38,748 nucleotides of DNA, from NCBI GenBank assembly GCA_021770925.1, contig JAETPY010000016.1, positions 1 through 38,748 on the forward strand, given 5' to 3'. A model generated the notes under the pieces. It made no database searches. It saw nothing but the letters and a program-made list of their open reading frames with translations, and was not told the DNA's origin. Of the stretch, positions 1-8,339 are shown in pieces (positions within the stretch are counted from its first letter, which is position 1; every line of letters starts with the position of its first letter). This DNA comes from Erysipelotrichaceae bacterium (GTDB lineage: Bacteria; Bacillota_I; Bacilli_A; Erysipelotrichales; Coprobacillaceae). Position numbers and translations under genes: made by a program.

Positions 1-2
1 AA

Positions 3-413
3 GATATCTTAGCTAATGATAAGGCAACACAAAAAGAAGTAGATGGATCATTTGCAAGATTAGCAGCAGCAATGCATATGTTACAGTTCTATAAAGGTGA
101 TAAAGCTGAATTAGAAAGTTTGATCACTTCAACAAATGAATTAGTAGAAGGAAACTATACACCTGAATCATGGCAGACATTAGCGGATGCATTAGAAACA
201 GCAAACACTGTAATGAATAATGTAAATGCAATGCAGGAAGAAGTAGATAAAGCAAAAGCTGCTTTAACAAAAGCAATGAATCAGCTGATATTAAAAACAA
301 AAGCTGCAAGTGCTGTTAAAACTGGGGATATTAGTAATATAAATCAATTAGTAATGATGCTATTAACAGGATTTGTATTAATAGAAATTAAAAATAAAAA
401 AATTATAAGATGA
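3..413 (+). CDS. C-terminal end of a FIVAR-repeat surface protein (5' truncated)
   Basis: The reading frame is open from the left edge, so the true start lies outside the window. About 137 residues are visible. The middle (about residues 29-95) is a FIVAR-type helical repeat of the kind found in large Gram-positive surface and glycan-binding proteins. The C-terminus has a VKTGD motif, a hydrophobic stretch (NQLVMMLLTGFVLIEI) and a basic tail (KNKKIIR). This is the layout of a cell-wall sorting signal with KTGD in place of LPXTG. From this I infer an extracellular, wall-attached protein, perhaps a glycoside hydrolase or adhesin whose catalytic part is upstream. A terminator follows at once, so it is the last gene of its unit. 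The family call is good; the function of the whole protein cannot be read here. Confidence 0.75.
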   Translation, partial: DILANDKATQKEVDGSFARLAAAMHMLQFYKGDKAELESLITSTNELVEGNYTPESWQTLADALETANTVMNNVNAMQEEVDKAKAALTKAMNQLILKTKAASAVKTGDISNINQLVMMLLTGFVLIEIKNKKIIR

Positions 414-420
414 TTTTTTG

Positions 421-453
421 AAAACTGTCTGTAACTAATTACGACAGTTTTTA
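421..453 (+). terminator. Rho-independent terminator after the surface protein gene
   Basis: A perfect 9-bp stem (AAAACTGTC at 421-429 with GACAGTTTT at 443-451) encloses a 13-base loop and ends in T residues. It starts eight bases after the stop codon and separates this gene from secA. Confidence 0.8.
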
Positions 454-515
454 ATTAAAAAAAATTATTGAAAATGAAACTCAAATAATTGGGGCTTTTA
501 AATATATTAATAAAA

Positions 516-524
516 TGTTATAAT
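516..524 (+). promoter_or_regulatory. Extended -10 promoter for secA-prfB-yitT
   Basis: TGTTATAAT at 516-524 is a perfect extended -10 element. No convincing -35 is seen at the usual distance. The secA ribosome binding site (AGAGGAG, 546-552) follows about 22 bases later, which fits a short leader. Confidence 0.6.
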
Positions 525-560
525 ACTGTAGACTAAAGCTATAAAAGAGGAGCGTATTTC

Positions 561-3194
561 ATGGCAAGTAGAAAAGAAGAAATTAGAAAAGAAATAAAAA
601 AGAAAAATGAAAAGGAAGGTCTTAATCCTGAGGCAGTAAATAATATTGTTGATTTACAAGACCAAACTGGTGAAGATATTAAGGTTGAAGATTTTAAGGG
701 GGTTTACAATGGGAATGTTATTCCTTTTAGTACAACGCCACACTCAACTAAAAAAAGTTTAGTTGGGCGTATTAAAGGAATCTTTGATGATGAAAATAAG
801 CAATTAAAGAAATTAAGTAAGATGGCTGATGATATCATAGCATTAGAATCAAAATATCAAGCTATGTCAGATGATGAATTGACAAATAAGACAAATGAAT
901 TTAAAGAAGCTTTAGCTAACGGTAAAACATTAGATGATATTATTATTGATGCTTTTGCTACAGTAAGAGAAGCTGCTTACCGTAAATTAGGATTAAAAGC
1001 TTTCAAGGTTCAGTTAATGGGTGGTATTACTTTGCACGAAGGTGATATCGCAGAAATGAAAACTGGTGAAGGTAAAACATTAACATCAATTTTTCCTGTT
1101 TATTTAAATGCTTTAACAGGTAAAGGGGTTCATGTTGTTACTGTAAATGATTACTTAGCTGGTCGTGATGCAGAAAATAATGGTCAAGTTTTTAACTTTT
1201 TAGGACTTACAGTTGGTTTAAACAAACGAGAACTTACACCAGCTCAAAAACAGGCGGCTCATGGATGTGATGTTACTTATACGACTAATGCTGAACTTGG
1301 ATTTGATTATTTAAGAGATAACATGGTTACTAGATTAGAGGATAAAGTACTGGTTAATGGACTAAATTATGCTTTAATTGATGAGGTCGATTCTATTTTA
1401 ATTGATGAATCTAGAACACCATTGATTATTTCTGGAGGACGTAAAAATACTGCTGCTTTATATTTACAGGCAGATCGTTTTGTTAAATCATTGAAGGCGG
1501 ATGTAGATTATGAAGTCGATATTGAAAGCAAGACAGTTGCCTTAACTGCAGAAGGTATTGCTAAAGCCGAACGAGGATTTAAATTGGCAAATTTATATGA
1601 TCCACAACATACATCATTAGTGCACCATATTAACCAGGCTTTAAAAGCTAATTATACAATGACTCGTGATGTTGAATATATGATTGCAACTGAAGATGGC
1701 AGCCGTGATATTAGAAATGCTAAAATTATGATCATTGATCAATTTACAGGACGTGTTATGCCAGGACGTGCTTATTCTGATGGATTGCATCAGGCGATTG
1801 AAGCAAAAGAAGGAGTACCAATCAAAGAAGAAACAGAAACACGTGCAACGATCACATATCAAAATTTCTTTAGATTATTTAATAAGTTGTCAGGGATGAC
1901 TGGTACTGCTAAAACTGAAGAGGAAGAATTTAGATTGATTTATAATATGCGTGTAATTGAAATTCCAACTAATAGACCAGTAATTCGTGATGATCGTAAT
2001 GATAAAATTTATTCAACAAGAGTTAATAAATTTAAAGCCTTATGTGATGAAGTTGTAGCTCGTAATTCATATGGACAGCCAATTTTAATTGGTACAGTTT
2101 CTGTAGAAACATCAGAAGTATTATCTAAAATGTTAGATCGACGTAAAATTAGACATAATGTTTTGAATGCAAAAAATCATGCTAAAGAAGCTGAAATTAT
2201 TGAAAGAGCTGGTCAACGTGGAGCAGTAACGATTGCAACCAATATGGCAGGTCGTGGTACTGATATTAAATTAGGTGAAGGTGTTGCTGAAATTGGTGGT
2301 TTAGCAGTTATTGGTTCAGAGCGTCATGAATCAAGACGTATCGATAATCAGTTAAGAGGACGTTCCGGTCGTCAAGGAGATCCAGGATATTCTGTTTTCT
2401 ATGTTTCTTTTGAAGATGATTTAATGGAACGTTTTGCTGGCGAAAGATTAAAATCATTTACAGAATATCTAGAAGATGATCAAGCAATTGAAAATAAAGT
2501 GGTTACTAAAGCAATCGAAGGAGCTCAAAAACGAGTAGAAGGGCAAAACTTTGATTCACGTAAACATATTCTTGAGTATGATGATGTGATGCGTCAACAA
2601 CGTGAAATTATGTATAAAGAACGTGATGATATTATGTCGGAGGAAAAATTAGACGATATTATTAAAGGAATGTTTAACCAGGCAATTGAAATGACAGTAA
2701 AACAATTTACTAAAAATGATGGTAAACATGATGTAATCGATGTCGAAGGTGTTGTAGATTTTGTCGCTAAAAATTATATGTTGTTAGTAGAGATACAAGC
2801 TAGTAATTGCGAATCATTAGTACATGAACCACAAAAATTAATCGATACTCTTACAGACTTAGTATTTAATCAATATAACAGCCGTTATAATAAAGAATTA
2901 GAACCTGAAAAACGAATACGATATGAAAGAAGTATACTTTTAGGGGTAATTGATTATACTTGGATTAATCATATTGATGCGATGACAAAATTACGTAATG
3001 GTATTTATTTACGAGCATATGCCCAAAAAGACCCATTGGCTGAATATACAGAAGAAGCATTTTATATGTTTGAACAGATGACTGCTAGTATTGCAGATAC
3101 TATTTCTCGTAATATTGTTCATATGGGAATCCGTCCAGGTAGCGAAATTGAGGAATCTATTCCACATTTAAAAATGGAACTTACGTTTAAATAA
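561..3194 (+). CDS. secA: Preprotein translocase ATPase SecA with N-terminal extension
   Basis: SecA is the ATPase motor that drives unfolded preproteins through SecYEG at the membrane. Visible marks are the Walker A region MKTGEGKT near residue 168, the DEVDSILIDESRTP box near residue 274, and the helicase motif ATNMAGRGTDIKLGEG in the second ATPase domain, followed by the wing and scaffold region. Two things are unusual. Homology to ordinary SecA begins only around residue 67 (LVGRIKGIFDDENKQL), so there is a lysine- and acid-rich extension of about 66 residues. The protein also ends at HLKMELTFK without the cysteine-rich zinc tail common in SecA. The start at 561 has a good ribosome binding site eight bases upstream, and no ATG is placed at the canonical N-terminus. 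Its stop overlaps the prfB start by one base (TAATG), which suggests translational coupling. The usual upstream neighbour hpf is absent. Confidence 0.97.
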   Translation: MASRKEEIRKEIKKKNEKEGLNPEAVNNIVDLQDQTGEDIKVEDFKGVYNGNVIPFSTTPHSTKKSLVGRIKGIFDDENKQLKKLSKMADDIIALESKYQAMSDDELTNKTNEFKEALANGKTLDDIIIDAFATVREAAYRKLGLKAFKVQLMGGITLHEGDIAEMKTGEGKTLTSIFPVYLNALTGKGVHVVTVNDYLAGRDAENNGQVFNFLGLTVGLNKRELTPAQKQAAHGCDVTYTTNAELGFDYLRDNMVTRLEDKVLVNGLNYALIDEVDSILIDESRTPLIISGGRKNTAALYLQADRFVKSLKADVDYEVDIESKTVALTAEGIAKAERGFKLANLYDPQHTSLVHHINQALKANYTMTRDVEYMIATEDGSRDIRNAKIMIIDQFTGRVMPGRAYSDGLHQAIEAKEGVPIKEETETRATITYQNFFRLFNKLSGMTGTAKTEEEEFRLIYNMRVIEIPTNRPVIRDDRNDKIYSTRVNKFKALCDEVVARNSYGQPILIGTVSVETSEVLSKMLDRRKIRHNVLNAKNHAKEAEIIERAGQRGAVTIATNMAGRGTDIKLGEGVAEIGGLAVIGSERHESRRIDNQLRGRSGRQGDPGYSVFYVSFEDDLMERFAGERLKSFTEYLEDDQAIENKVVTKAIEGAQKRVEGQNFDSRKHILEYDDVMRQQREIMYKERDDIMSEEKLDDIIKGMFNQAIEMTVKQFTKNDGKHDVIDVEGVVDFVAKNYMLLVEIQASNCESLVHEPQKLIDTLTDLVFNQYNSRYNKELEPEKRIRYERSILLGVIDYTWINHIDAMTKLRNGIYLRAYAQKDPLAEYTEEAFYMFEQMTASIADTISRNIVHMGIRPGSEIEESIPHLKMELTFK

Positions 3195-4297
3195 TGGAGT
3201 TATATGAAATTAAAAATGGGCTTACTAAAGCCCATTTATTAATAGATGAATTTTATCACTCAATTGATATTGAGAGCTACCGCAGAGAAATAGAAGGACT
3301 TACAGTTGTTACAGAACAAGAAGGATTTTGGGACGATGCTAATAGAGCTAAAATTACTTATGATAAATTAAATAAAATGAAAAAAATTGTTGATCAATAT
3401 GATACATTGAATAATCTTTTAACTAATCTTGATGAAACTTATGAGTTAGTAAAAAGTACAGAAGATTTAGAATTTAAAGAAATTCTAGAGAGTGATTATA
3501 TAACTTTTGAGACTGATTTAAATGAATTTGAAAAGATGCTTCTTTTATCAGGTGAGCATGATAATTTAAATGCAATTATGGAAATTCATCCTGGGGCTGG
3601 GGGAACAGAAAGCCAGGATTGGGCTGAGATGTTATTTAGAATGTATCAGCGTTATGCTCTAGCAAAAGATTGGAAGGTTGAAGTACTTGATTATCTTGAC
3701 GGTGATGTGGCGGGAATTAAATCAGTTACATTGCTGATAAAAGGAAGTGATGTTTATGGACATTTAAAAGCTGAAAAGGGAGTTCATCGGTTAGTTCGTT
3801 TGTCGCCGTTTGATTCTGCTAAACGTCGTCATACTTCATTTGCTTCAGTTGATGTCATGCCGGAATTTAATAATGAAATTGAGATTGATATAAAAAATGA
3901 AGATTTAAAGATTGATACTTATCGTGCTAGTGGGGCTGGAGGACAGCATATAAATAAGACTGATTCAGCAGTTAGAATCACTCACCTTCCTACAAATACG
4001 ATCGTTACTTGTCAAAGCCAGCGCAGTCAGATTCAAAACCGTGAGCAGGCAATGATCATGCTTAAAAGTAAACTTTATCAGTTAATGTTAGAAAAACAAG
4101 CAAATGAATTACAGGAAATAAAGGGGGAACAAAAAGAAATAGCCTGGGGATCACAGATACGTTCTTATGTTTTACATCCATATTCATTAGTAAAAGATAA
4201 TCGCAGTAATTATGAATCAAATAATCCTAAGGCTGTTTTGGATGGTGATCTTGATGGATTTATTTATGCCTATTTAAAAAGTGCTATAGGAGGATGA
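3194..4297 (+). CDS. prfB: Peptide chain release factor 2 (no programmed frameshift)
   Basis: RF2 ends translation at UGA and UAA codons. The protein has the GGQ catalytic loop (GAGGQHINKTDSAVR) and the SPF anticodon-like tripeptide (LVRLSPFDSAKRR) that marks RF2 rather than RF1. At 367 residues it is full length. In most bacteria prfB needs a +1 frameshift at an early in-frame UGA. Here the equivalent region, near residue 23 (FYHSIDIES), reads through in a single frame with no internal stop, so that autoregulation is absent. The gene follows secA with a one-base overlap, the common secA-prfB order, and is followed two bases later by yitT. Confidence 0.97.
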   Translation: MELYEIKNGLTKAHLLIDEFYHSIDIESYRREIEGLTVVTEQEGFWDDANRAKITYDKLNKMKKIVDQYDTLNNLLTNLDETYELVKSTEDLEFKEILESDYITFETDLNEFEKMLLLSGEHDNLNAIMEIHPGAGGTESQDWAEMLFRMYQRYALAKDWKVEVLDYLDGDVAGIKSVTLLIKGSDVYGHLKAEKGVHRLVRLSPFDSAKRRHTSFASVDVMPEFNNEIEIDIKNEDLKIDTYRASGAGGQHINKTDSAVRITHLPTNTIVTCQSQRSQIQNREQAMIMLKSKLYQLMLEKQANELQEIKGEQKEIAWGSQIRSYVLHPYSLVKDNRSNYESNNPKAVLDGDLDGFIYAYLKSAIGG

Positions 4298-4298
4298 A

Positions 4299-5156
4299 AT
4301 GAAAAAAAATGTTTATGAGCCAATCATTATTGTTATTGGTAATTTTATTTTAGCTTTAGGAATTTGTGCTTTTATTACTCCAGCTGGTTTAATTACTGGT
4401 GGTGCTTCAGGTATAGGAATTGCAATAAAATCATTGATAGGTATTAATATTTCATATACTGTTTATATAATAAATATTGTTATGTTTATTGTTGGTTATT
4501 TTTATTTAGGTAAAAAATTTGCTGTAGGAACATTACTAAGCACATTATTATATCCGACTTTTTTAGCAGTATTAGAGAAAATTCCTCAATTAGCCAGTAT
4601 TACTAATGATGCATTACTTTCAACCTTATATGCTGGTCTTTGTATTGGTTTAGGTTTAGGGTTAGTTTTAAGAGTAGGTGCTAGTACTGGGGGAATGGAT
4701 ATTCCACCATTGATTGTTAATAAAAAAACAGGGATTTCAATCGCCTGGTTAATTAATATTTTTGATTGTGTTATTTTATTGATTCAGGTTATTTTTTGTC
4801 CTATTTCAATTGAACAGGTTTTATATGGAATTACAGTAGTCATAATTACAACGATTGTAATGGATAAGGTGATCATGCTTGGAGAAACAAAGGTACAGGT
4901 AACAATAATTTCACCTAAATGGAAGGAAATTCGTAAAGTTGTATTTGATGATATTAATCGCGGCTGTACATTGTTAAATATTACTACTGGATATTATCAA
5001 AAGAATCAATATGCAGTCATGTCTGTTGTTTCTAAGCGTGAATTGCATCTTTTAAATGAGGTGATTTTAAATATTGATCCGACTGCATTTATTATTAGTA
5101 ATGAAACGCATAGTGTTAGAGGAAGAGGGTTTACATTACCACCAGTTGAATTATAA
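4299..5156 (+). CDS. YitT family membrane protein (DUF161/DUF2179)
   Basis: This 285-residue protein has about five or six membrane segments in the first 200 residues, with conserved-looking glycine motifs (TGGASGIGIAIK, GASTGGMDIPPLI). A soluble C-terminal domain (about residues 205-280) resembles DUF2179, including the PxAFIIxxxxxxVRGRGF pattern near the end. YitT proteins are widespread in Firmicutes and of uncertain molecular function; some have been suggested to be transporters. The gene starts two bases after prfB with a GGAGG site at 4290-4294, so it is very likely the last gene of the secA operon. A strong terminator follows after about 100 bases. Confidence 0.85.
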   Translation: MKKNVYEPIIIVIGNFILALGICAFITPAGLITGGASGIGIAIKSLIGINISYTVYIINIVMFIVGYFYLGKKFAVGTLLSTLLYPTFLAVLEKIPQLASITNDALLSTLYAGLCIGLGLGLVLRVGASTGGMDIPPLIVNKKTGISIAWLINIFDCVILLIQVIFCPISIEQVLYGITVVIITTIVMDKVIMLGETKVQVTIISPKWKEIRKVVFDDINRGCTLLNITTGYYQKNQYAVMSVVSKRELHLLNEVILNIDPTAFIISNETHSVRGRGFTLPPVEL

Positions 5157-5261
5157 AAGGAATTTTTGTTTACTTAGTGAAAGAGCAAAAATACATCAAA
5201 GATGATAACTTTATGAATGGTTTGAAGAGGTTAAAGATGTAAATAAAAATATGGTTTTAAT

Positions 5262-5295
5262 CGAAGTCACTTTTTTTAGTGACTTCGTATTTTTT
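5262..5295 (+). terminator. Terminator of the secA-prfB-yitT operon
   Basis: A perfect 9-bp stem (CGAAGTCAC at 5262-5270, GTGACTTCG at 5279-5287) with an eight-base T-rich loop is followed by TATTTTTT. Confidence 0.85.
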
Positions 5296-5645
5296 AGTGA
5301 ATTTATTTTATAGTTTAATATTAAAACGAAATATTATAACTTTAGTTTTTAAAGAAGGGTTGCAAGTTTTTTATTTATTTTCTCACAGCTCTAAAATAAT
5401 ATGTTCTTATTAAATTTATTATTTCTATACTTTTTACAAAAAATACATTGTGGTGATAGATACATAATGTGTAGAAAAGATATTTGAATATCTGTGATGA
5501 TAAAAAATTGGGATCAAAGTAGATCCCGTTTTATCTGATAATTAAGAATCTCATAGTTTTATGTTATCTTAATTATCATTTTTACATAAAAAGTTTTCAA
5601 TCACAATATTTATTTGCAAACTTCTATACTTCTGCTAATTAAAAA
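5296..5645. other. Non-coding stretch between yitT and the zinc-ribbon gene
   Basis: I see no gene here. There is a small hairpin GGGATC-AAAGTA-GATCCC (5510-5527) followed by GTTTTA that could act as a weak terminator. A longer 11-bp inverted repeat (5537-5547 with 5567-5577) has a 19-base loop. Just upstream (5170-5260), short open stretches in two frames encode fragments such as LYEWFEEVKDVNKN that could be remains of a lost gene. Confidence 0.4.
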
Positions 5646-5840
5646 TTACTTATTTAAATCAATATAAAATTCAACATGACCACAATTAGGACAGTAACAG
5701 CTTTTAAGCTCATAATTTTTTTTCTTTAAATTATCATCTTTTATGATTAATTCCAGGTAGCTTAAAGCGGCTGTACCATTATCTTTGACATAGCAGTTTG
5801 TATTAAATGCAGTTTGACAAATAGGACATTTTCTTTTCAT
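5646..5840 (-). CDS. Small zinc-ribbon protein
   Basis: A 64-residue protein starts MKRKCPICQT. Two CXXC knuckles (CPIC near residue 5 and CPNC near residue 52) suggest one structural zinc site, as in zinc-ribbon proteins; I do not recognise a named family. I chose the ATG at 5840 because a strong GGGGTGA ribosome binding site lies just upstream of it on the minus strand. An open extension of 25 codons further upstream has no comparable site. It is transcribed divergently from ftsE. It probably acts in the cytoplasm, as no signal or membrane segment is visible. No function can be assigned. Confidence 0.65.
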   Translation of the reverse strand: MKRKCPICQTAFNTNCYVKDNGTAALSYLELIIKDDNLKKKNYELKSCYCPNCGHVEFYIDLNK

Positions 5841-5919
5841 ATCGTCACCCCTTTGATTTATATTGTACCATAAAAATTTCGAGATAATAATACTAATTGT
5901 CCCCTTATTTGTCAAAATG

Positions 5920-5928
5920 TGCTATAAT
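5920..5928 (+). promoter_or_regulatory. Extended -10 promoter for ftsEX
   Basis: TGCTATAAT at 5920-5928 is a perfect extended -10. It lies about 75 bases before the favoured ftsE start. The -35 region is poor. Confidence 0.55.
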
Positions 5929-5971
5929 GAGTCTCGAAGTGGAAGATGCTTCAAAAATATGATATAGAAAG

Positions 5972-5995
5972 AAAGGAGATAGTCGAGAAAACGAC
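5972..5995 (+). promoter_or_regulatory. ftsE ribosome binding site followed by a small hairpin
   Basis: The only strong Shine-Dalgarno sequence (AAAGGAG, 5972-5978) is 24 bases from the ATG at 6003, much further than normal. Between them is a short inverted repeat, GTCG (5982-5985) and CGAC (5992-5995), with a six-base loop. If this folds, the effective spacing drops to about 10 bases. No ATG, GTG or TTG lies in frame closer to the site. Confidence 0.45.
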
Positions 5996-6002
5996 AAAAT
6001 AT

Positions 6003-6686
6003 ATGATAAAACTTACCAATGTAACAAAAGTATATAAAACTGGTGTAAGAGCATTAAATAATATGAATCTTACAATTGAACCAGGTGAATTTGTATATGT
6101 TATCGGAACTACTGGTGCTGGAAAATCAACTTTTATCAAATTGTTATATCGTGAAGAAAAGGCAACTTCTGGAAAAGTAGAAGTTGTTGGACGTGATGTA
6201 TCAAAAATAAAGAATCGAAAAGTACCATATTTCCGTCGAAATATTGGGGTAGTATTCCAAAATTTTAGATTATTACCTAAAAAAACAGTTTTTGAAAATG
6301 TTGCTTTTGCTTTAGAAGTAATTGATACACCTCGGGTTGAAATTCGTCGGCGAGTTAGAGCAACTTTAGAATTAGTTGGACTTGAAGATAAAGTAAATGC
6401 ATTCCCTCATGAATTATCTGGTGGACAGCAGCAAAGAGTTGCAATTGCAAGGGCAATTGTTAATAAACCTAAAGTATTGATTGCAGATGAACCAACAGGT
6501 AACCTTGATCCAGAAACATCAAAAGAAATTATTAATTTATTAGAAAGGATCAATGAACAGCAGCATACGACAGTATTGGTTGTTACTCATGATAGTAAAA
6601 TTGTTCAGGAACACAAAAAAAGAACTATTTTAATTGAAGATGGTTGTGTTAATGCAGATACTAGTTTAGGAGGTTATGAAATTTAA
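6003..6686 (+). CDS. ftsE: Cell division ATP-binding protein FtsE
   Basis: FtsE is the ATPase of the FtsEX complex, which couples the division machinery or cell-wall hydrolases to ATP hydrolysis at the membrane. The protein has Walker A (GTTGAGKST), Q-loop (VVFQNF), signature (LSGGQQQRVAIARA), Walker B (VLIADEPTGNLD) and H-loop (VVTHD) in order. I place the start at MIKLTNVTKVYK (6003), giving 227 residues, the normal FtsE length. A longer frame from 5946 would add 19 residues without family similarity. Its stop overlaps the ftsX start by one base (TAATG), so the two are probably translationally coupled. Confidence 0.95.
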   Translation: MIKLTNVTKVYKTGVRALNNMNLTIEPGEFVYVIGTTGAGKSTFIKLLYREEKATSGKVEVVGRDVSKIKNRKVPYFRRNIGVVFQNFRLLPKKTVFENVAFALEVIDTPRVEIRRRVRATLELVGLEDKVNAFPHELSGGQQQRVAIARAIVNKPKVLIADEPTGNLDPETSKEIINLLERINEQQHTTVLVVTHDSKIVQEHKKRTILIEDGCVNADTSLGGYEI

Positions 6687-7597
6687 TGGATGAATTAATT
6701 AGTTGTATTAGAAATCTTCCTAAACATTTTAAAACAGCTTTGCAAAATATTTGGCGAAATGGTGTAATGTCATTTTCATCTATTTTTGCAGTTACAATTA
6801 CTTTAGTGTTAATTGGGGTTATTGGTGTACTTGCTTTAAATATTCAAGATATGAGTTTAAATATTGAAGAAGGTGTACGGATTTACGTTAAATTAGACCG
6901 GGATATTGATAGTACTGCTGAACAGGCGGTTGGAGAACAAATAAAGGCTATAAAGGATGTAAAAACAGTCACTTTCTTTACTAAAGACCAGGAATTAGAT
7001 AAATTGATTGAAAAACAAGGTGAAGATGGTGCACAGTTATTTGAATCGTATCGTGAAGATAATCCATTAGGTGCGGCTTACGAAGTAGAAGCTAAAGATG
7101 CTTCAAAATTGGCTAGTATTTCTAAGAAAATTAGAAACATTTCTGGGGTTAATACGGTTAATTATGGTGGTGAATCAACCCAGGATATGGTAAAAACATT
7201 ACAAACAATTCAAACTGGTGGAACAGTATTCATTATAGGTCTAGCAATAGTTGCTTTATTTATGATTGCTAATACCATCAAAATTACTATTACTGCTCGT
7301 CAAACTGAGATAAGTATTATGCGAATGGTCGGTGCAAGCAACTGGTATATTCGCATCCCGTTCATGCTGGAAGGAATGTTGATTGGATTGTTAGGAGCAA
7401 TTATTCCAATTATTGTTTTAGTATATGGTTATGGAATAATTTATGATTATGCTGGAGGAATGTTAATGTCAGCAATGTTAGCGTTAAAAGAACCTATGCC
7501 ATTTATTCGCGATTTTTCATTAGTTTTAGCAGCCTTAGGTGCTGGGGTCGGATTGATTGGAAGTTTTGTTTCAATTAGACGTTTCTTAAAGTTTTAG
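6686..7597 (+). CDS. ftsX: Cell division membrane protein FtsX
   Basis: FtsX is the four-helix permease-like partner of FtsE that transmits conformational change to cell-wall hydrolases outside the cell. The 303-residue protein shows a first membrane segment (about residues 28-50), an extracytoplasmic domain (about 51-165), then three membrane segments, with the family motif RQTEISIMRMVGASNWYIR in the cytoplasmic loop. Length and topology are typical. It is directly coupled to ftsE and followed by a terminator. Confidence 0.95.
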   Translation: MDELISCIRNLPKHFKTALQNIWRNGVMSFSSIFAVTITLVLIGVIGVLALNIQDMSLNIEEGVRIYVKLDRDIDSTAEQAVGEQIKAIKDVKTVTFFTKDQELDKLIEKQGEDGAQLFESYREDNPLGAAYEVEAKDASKLASISKKIRNISGVNTVNYGGESTQDMVKTLQTIQTGGTVFIIGLAIVALFMIANTIKITITARQTEISIMRMVGASNWYIRIPFMLEGMLIGLLGAIIPIIVLVYGYGIIYDYAGGMLMSAMLALKEPMPFIRDFSLVLAALGAGVGLIGSFVSIRRFLKF

Positions 7598-7622
7598 AAA
7601 GCAGGCAAAAGTCTGCTTTTTT
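7598..7622 (+). terminator. Terminator after ftsX
   Basis: AAAGCAG (7598-7604) pairs with CTGCTTT (7613-7619) and is followed by a T run. The next gene starts only 14 bases later, so some read-through into it is possible. Confidence 0.65.
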
Positions 7623-7635
7623 AAAGGAAAATTAT

Positions 7636-8325
7636 ATGAAAAAAGAAATTTTAAAATATTTAAATCAAAACTATCTTAATAACCTTGATTTAATTTATGC
7701 TGTTAATCATGGTGCATCAATTATTTATTTTGGCGAAAAAGGAATAATGATAAAGTTTGGCGATATATATATGATATCAATCATGGATACCAATTTAGTG
7801 TATCAATTATTAAATGATCTTGATGATTGTAAAATGCTGGCAGTTCATAATGATTGCTATCAGAGTTTTATTAAAGAAAGATTTAATCTTGATCAGGCAA
7901 TCGTTGCTTATCAATATGGCTATTTAAAGAATTATGTTACATTAATAGATATTCCACAAATAGAGATAAGAGAAATTGGAATAGAATATTATAATTTTAT
8001 TAAACAAAATTATTCAACTCCAATTGATCAGGAATATTTGATTAAGCGGATTCTGGCTAATGTTTTTATTGGTGCCTTTGATCATGATAGAATTGTTGGT
8101 TTTGCAGGAATTCATGATGAAGGAACAATTGGTTTTGTTGAAGTGATTGAAGAATATCGACGAAGAAAAATAGCTAGTATGTTAGAAATATATATGATTA
8201 ATAAGTTATTAAAGAAAAAAGAGTTAGTATATTTACAAGTTGAAATCGATAATATCCCTTCAATGAAGCTTCATGAAAAGTTAGGATATAAACGGTCTAA
8301 TGATATTATCACCTGGTATATGTAG
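7636..8325 (+). CDS. GNAT family N-acetyltransferase
   Basis: The C-terminal half (about residues 115-229) is a GNAT domain that transfers an acetyl group from acetyl-CoA to an amine. The acetyl-CoA loop region is VEVIEEYRRRKIASMLEIYM, and the typical last strand motif is VEIDNIPSMKLHEKLGYKR. The N-terminal half (about 1-110) is a separate domain that I do not recognise. The substrate is unknown. The gene lies 14 bases before the transglutaminase-like gene on the same strand, suggesting a two-gene unit. The ribosome binding site AAAGGA sits at the expected spacing. Confidence 0.8.
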   Translation: MKKEILKYLNQNYLNNLDLIYAVNHGASIIYFGEKGIMIKFGDIYMISIMDTNLVYQLLNDLDDCKMLAVHNDCYQSFIKERFNLDQAIVAYQYGYLKNYVTLIDIPQIEIREIGIEYYNFIKQNYSTPIDQEYLIKRILANVFIGAFDHDRIVGFAGIHDEGTIGFVEVIEEYRRRKIASMLEIYMINKLLKKKELVYLQVEIDNIPSMKLHEKLGYKRSNDIITWYM

Positions 8326-8339
8326 AGGAGACAAAAATT

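Noticed and set aside
3250-3280. Programmed frameshift in prfB
   Set aside because: Looked for an early in-frame UGA with a CUU slippery codon; the frame is continuous, so no frameshift is needed.
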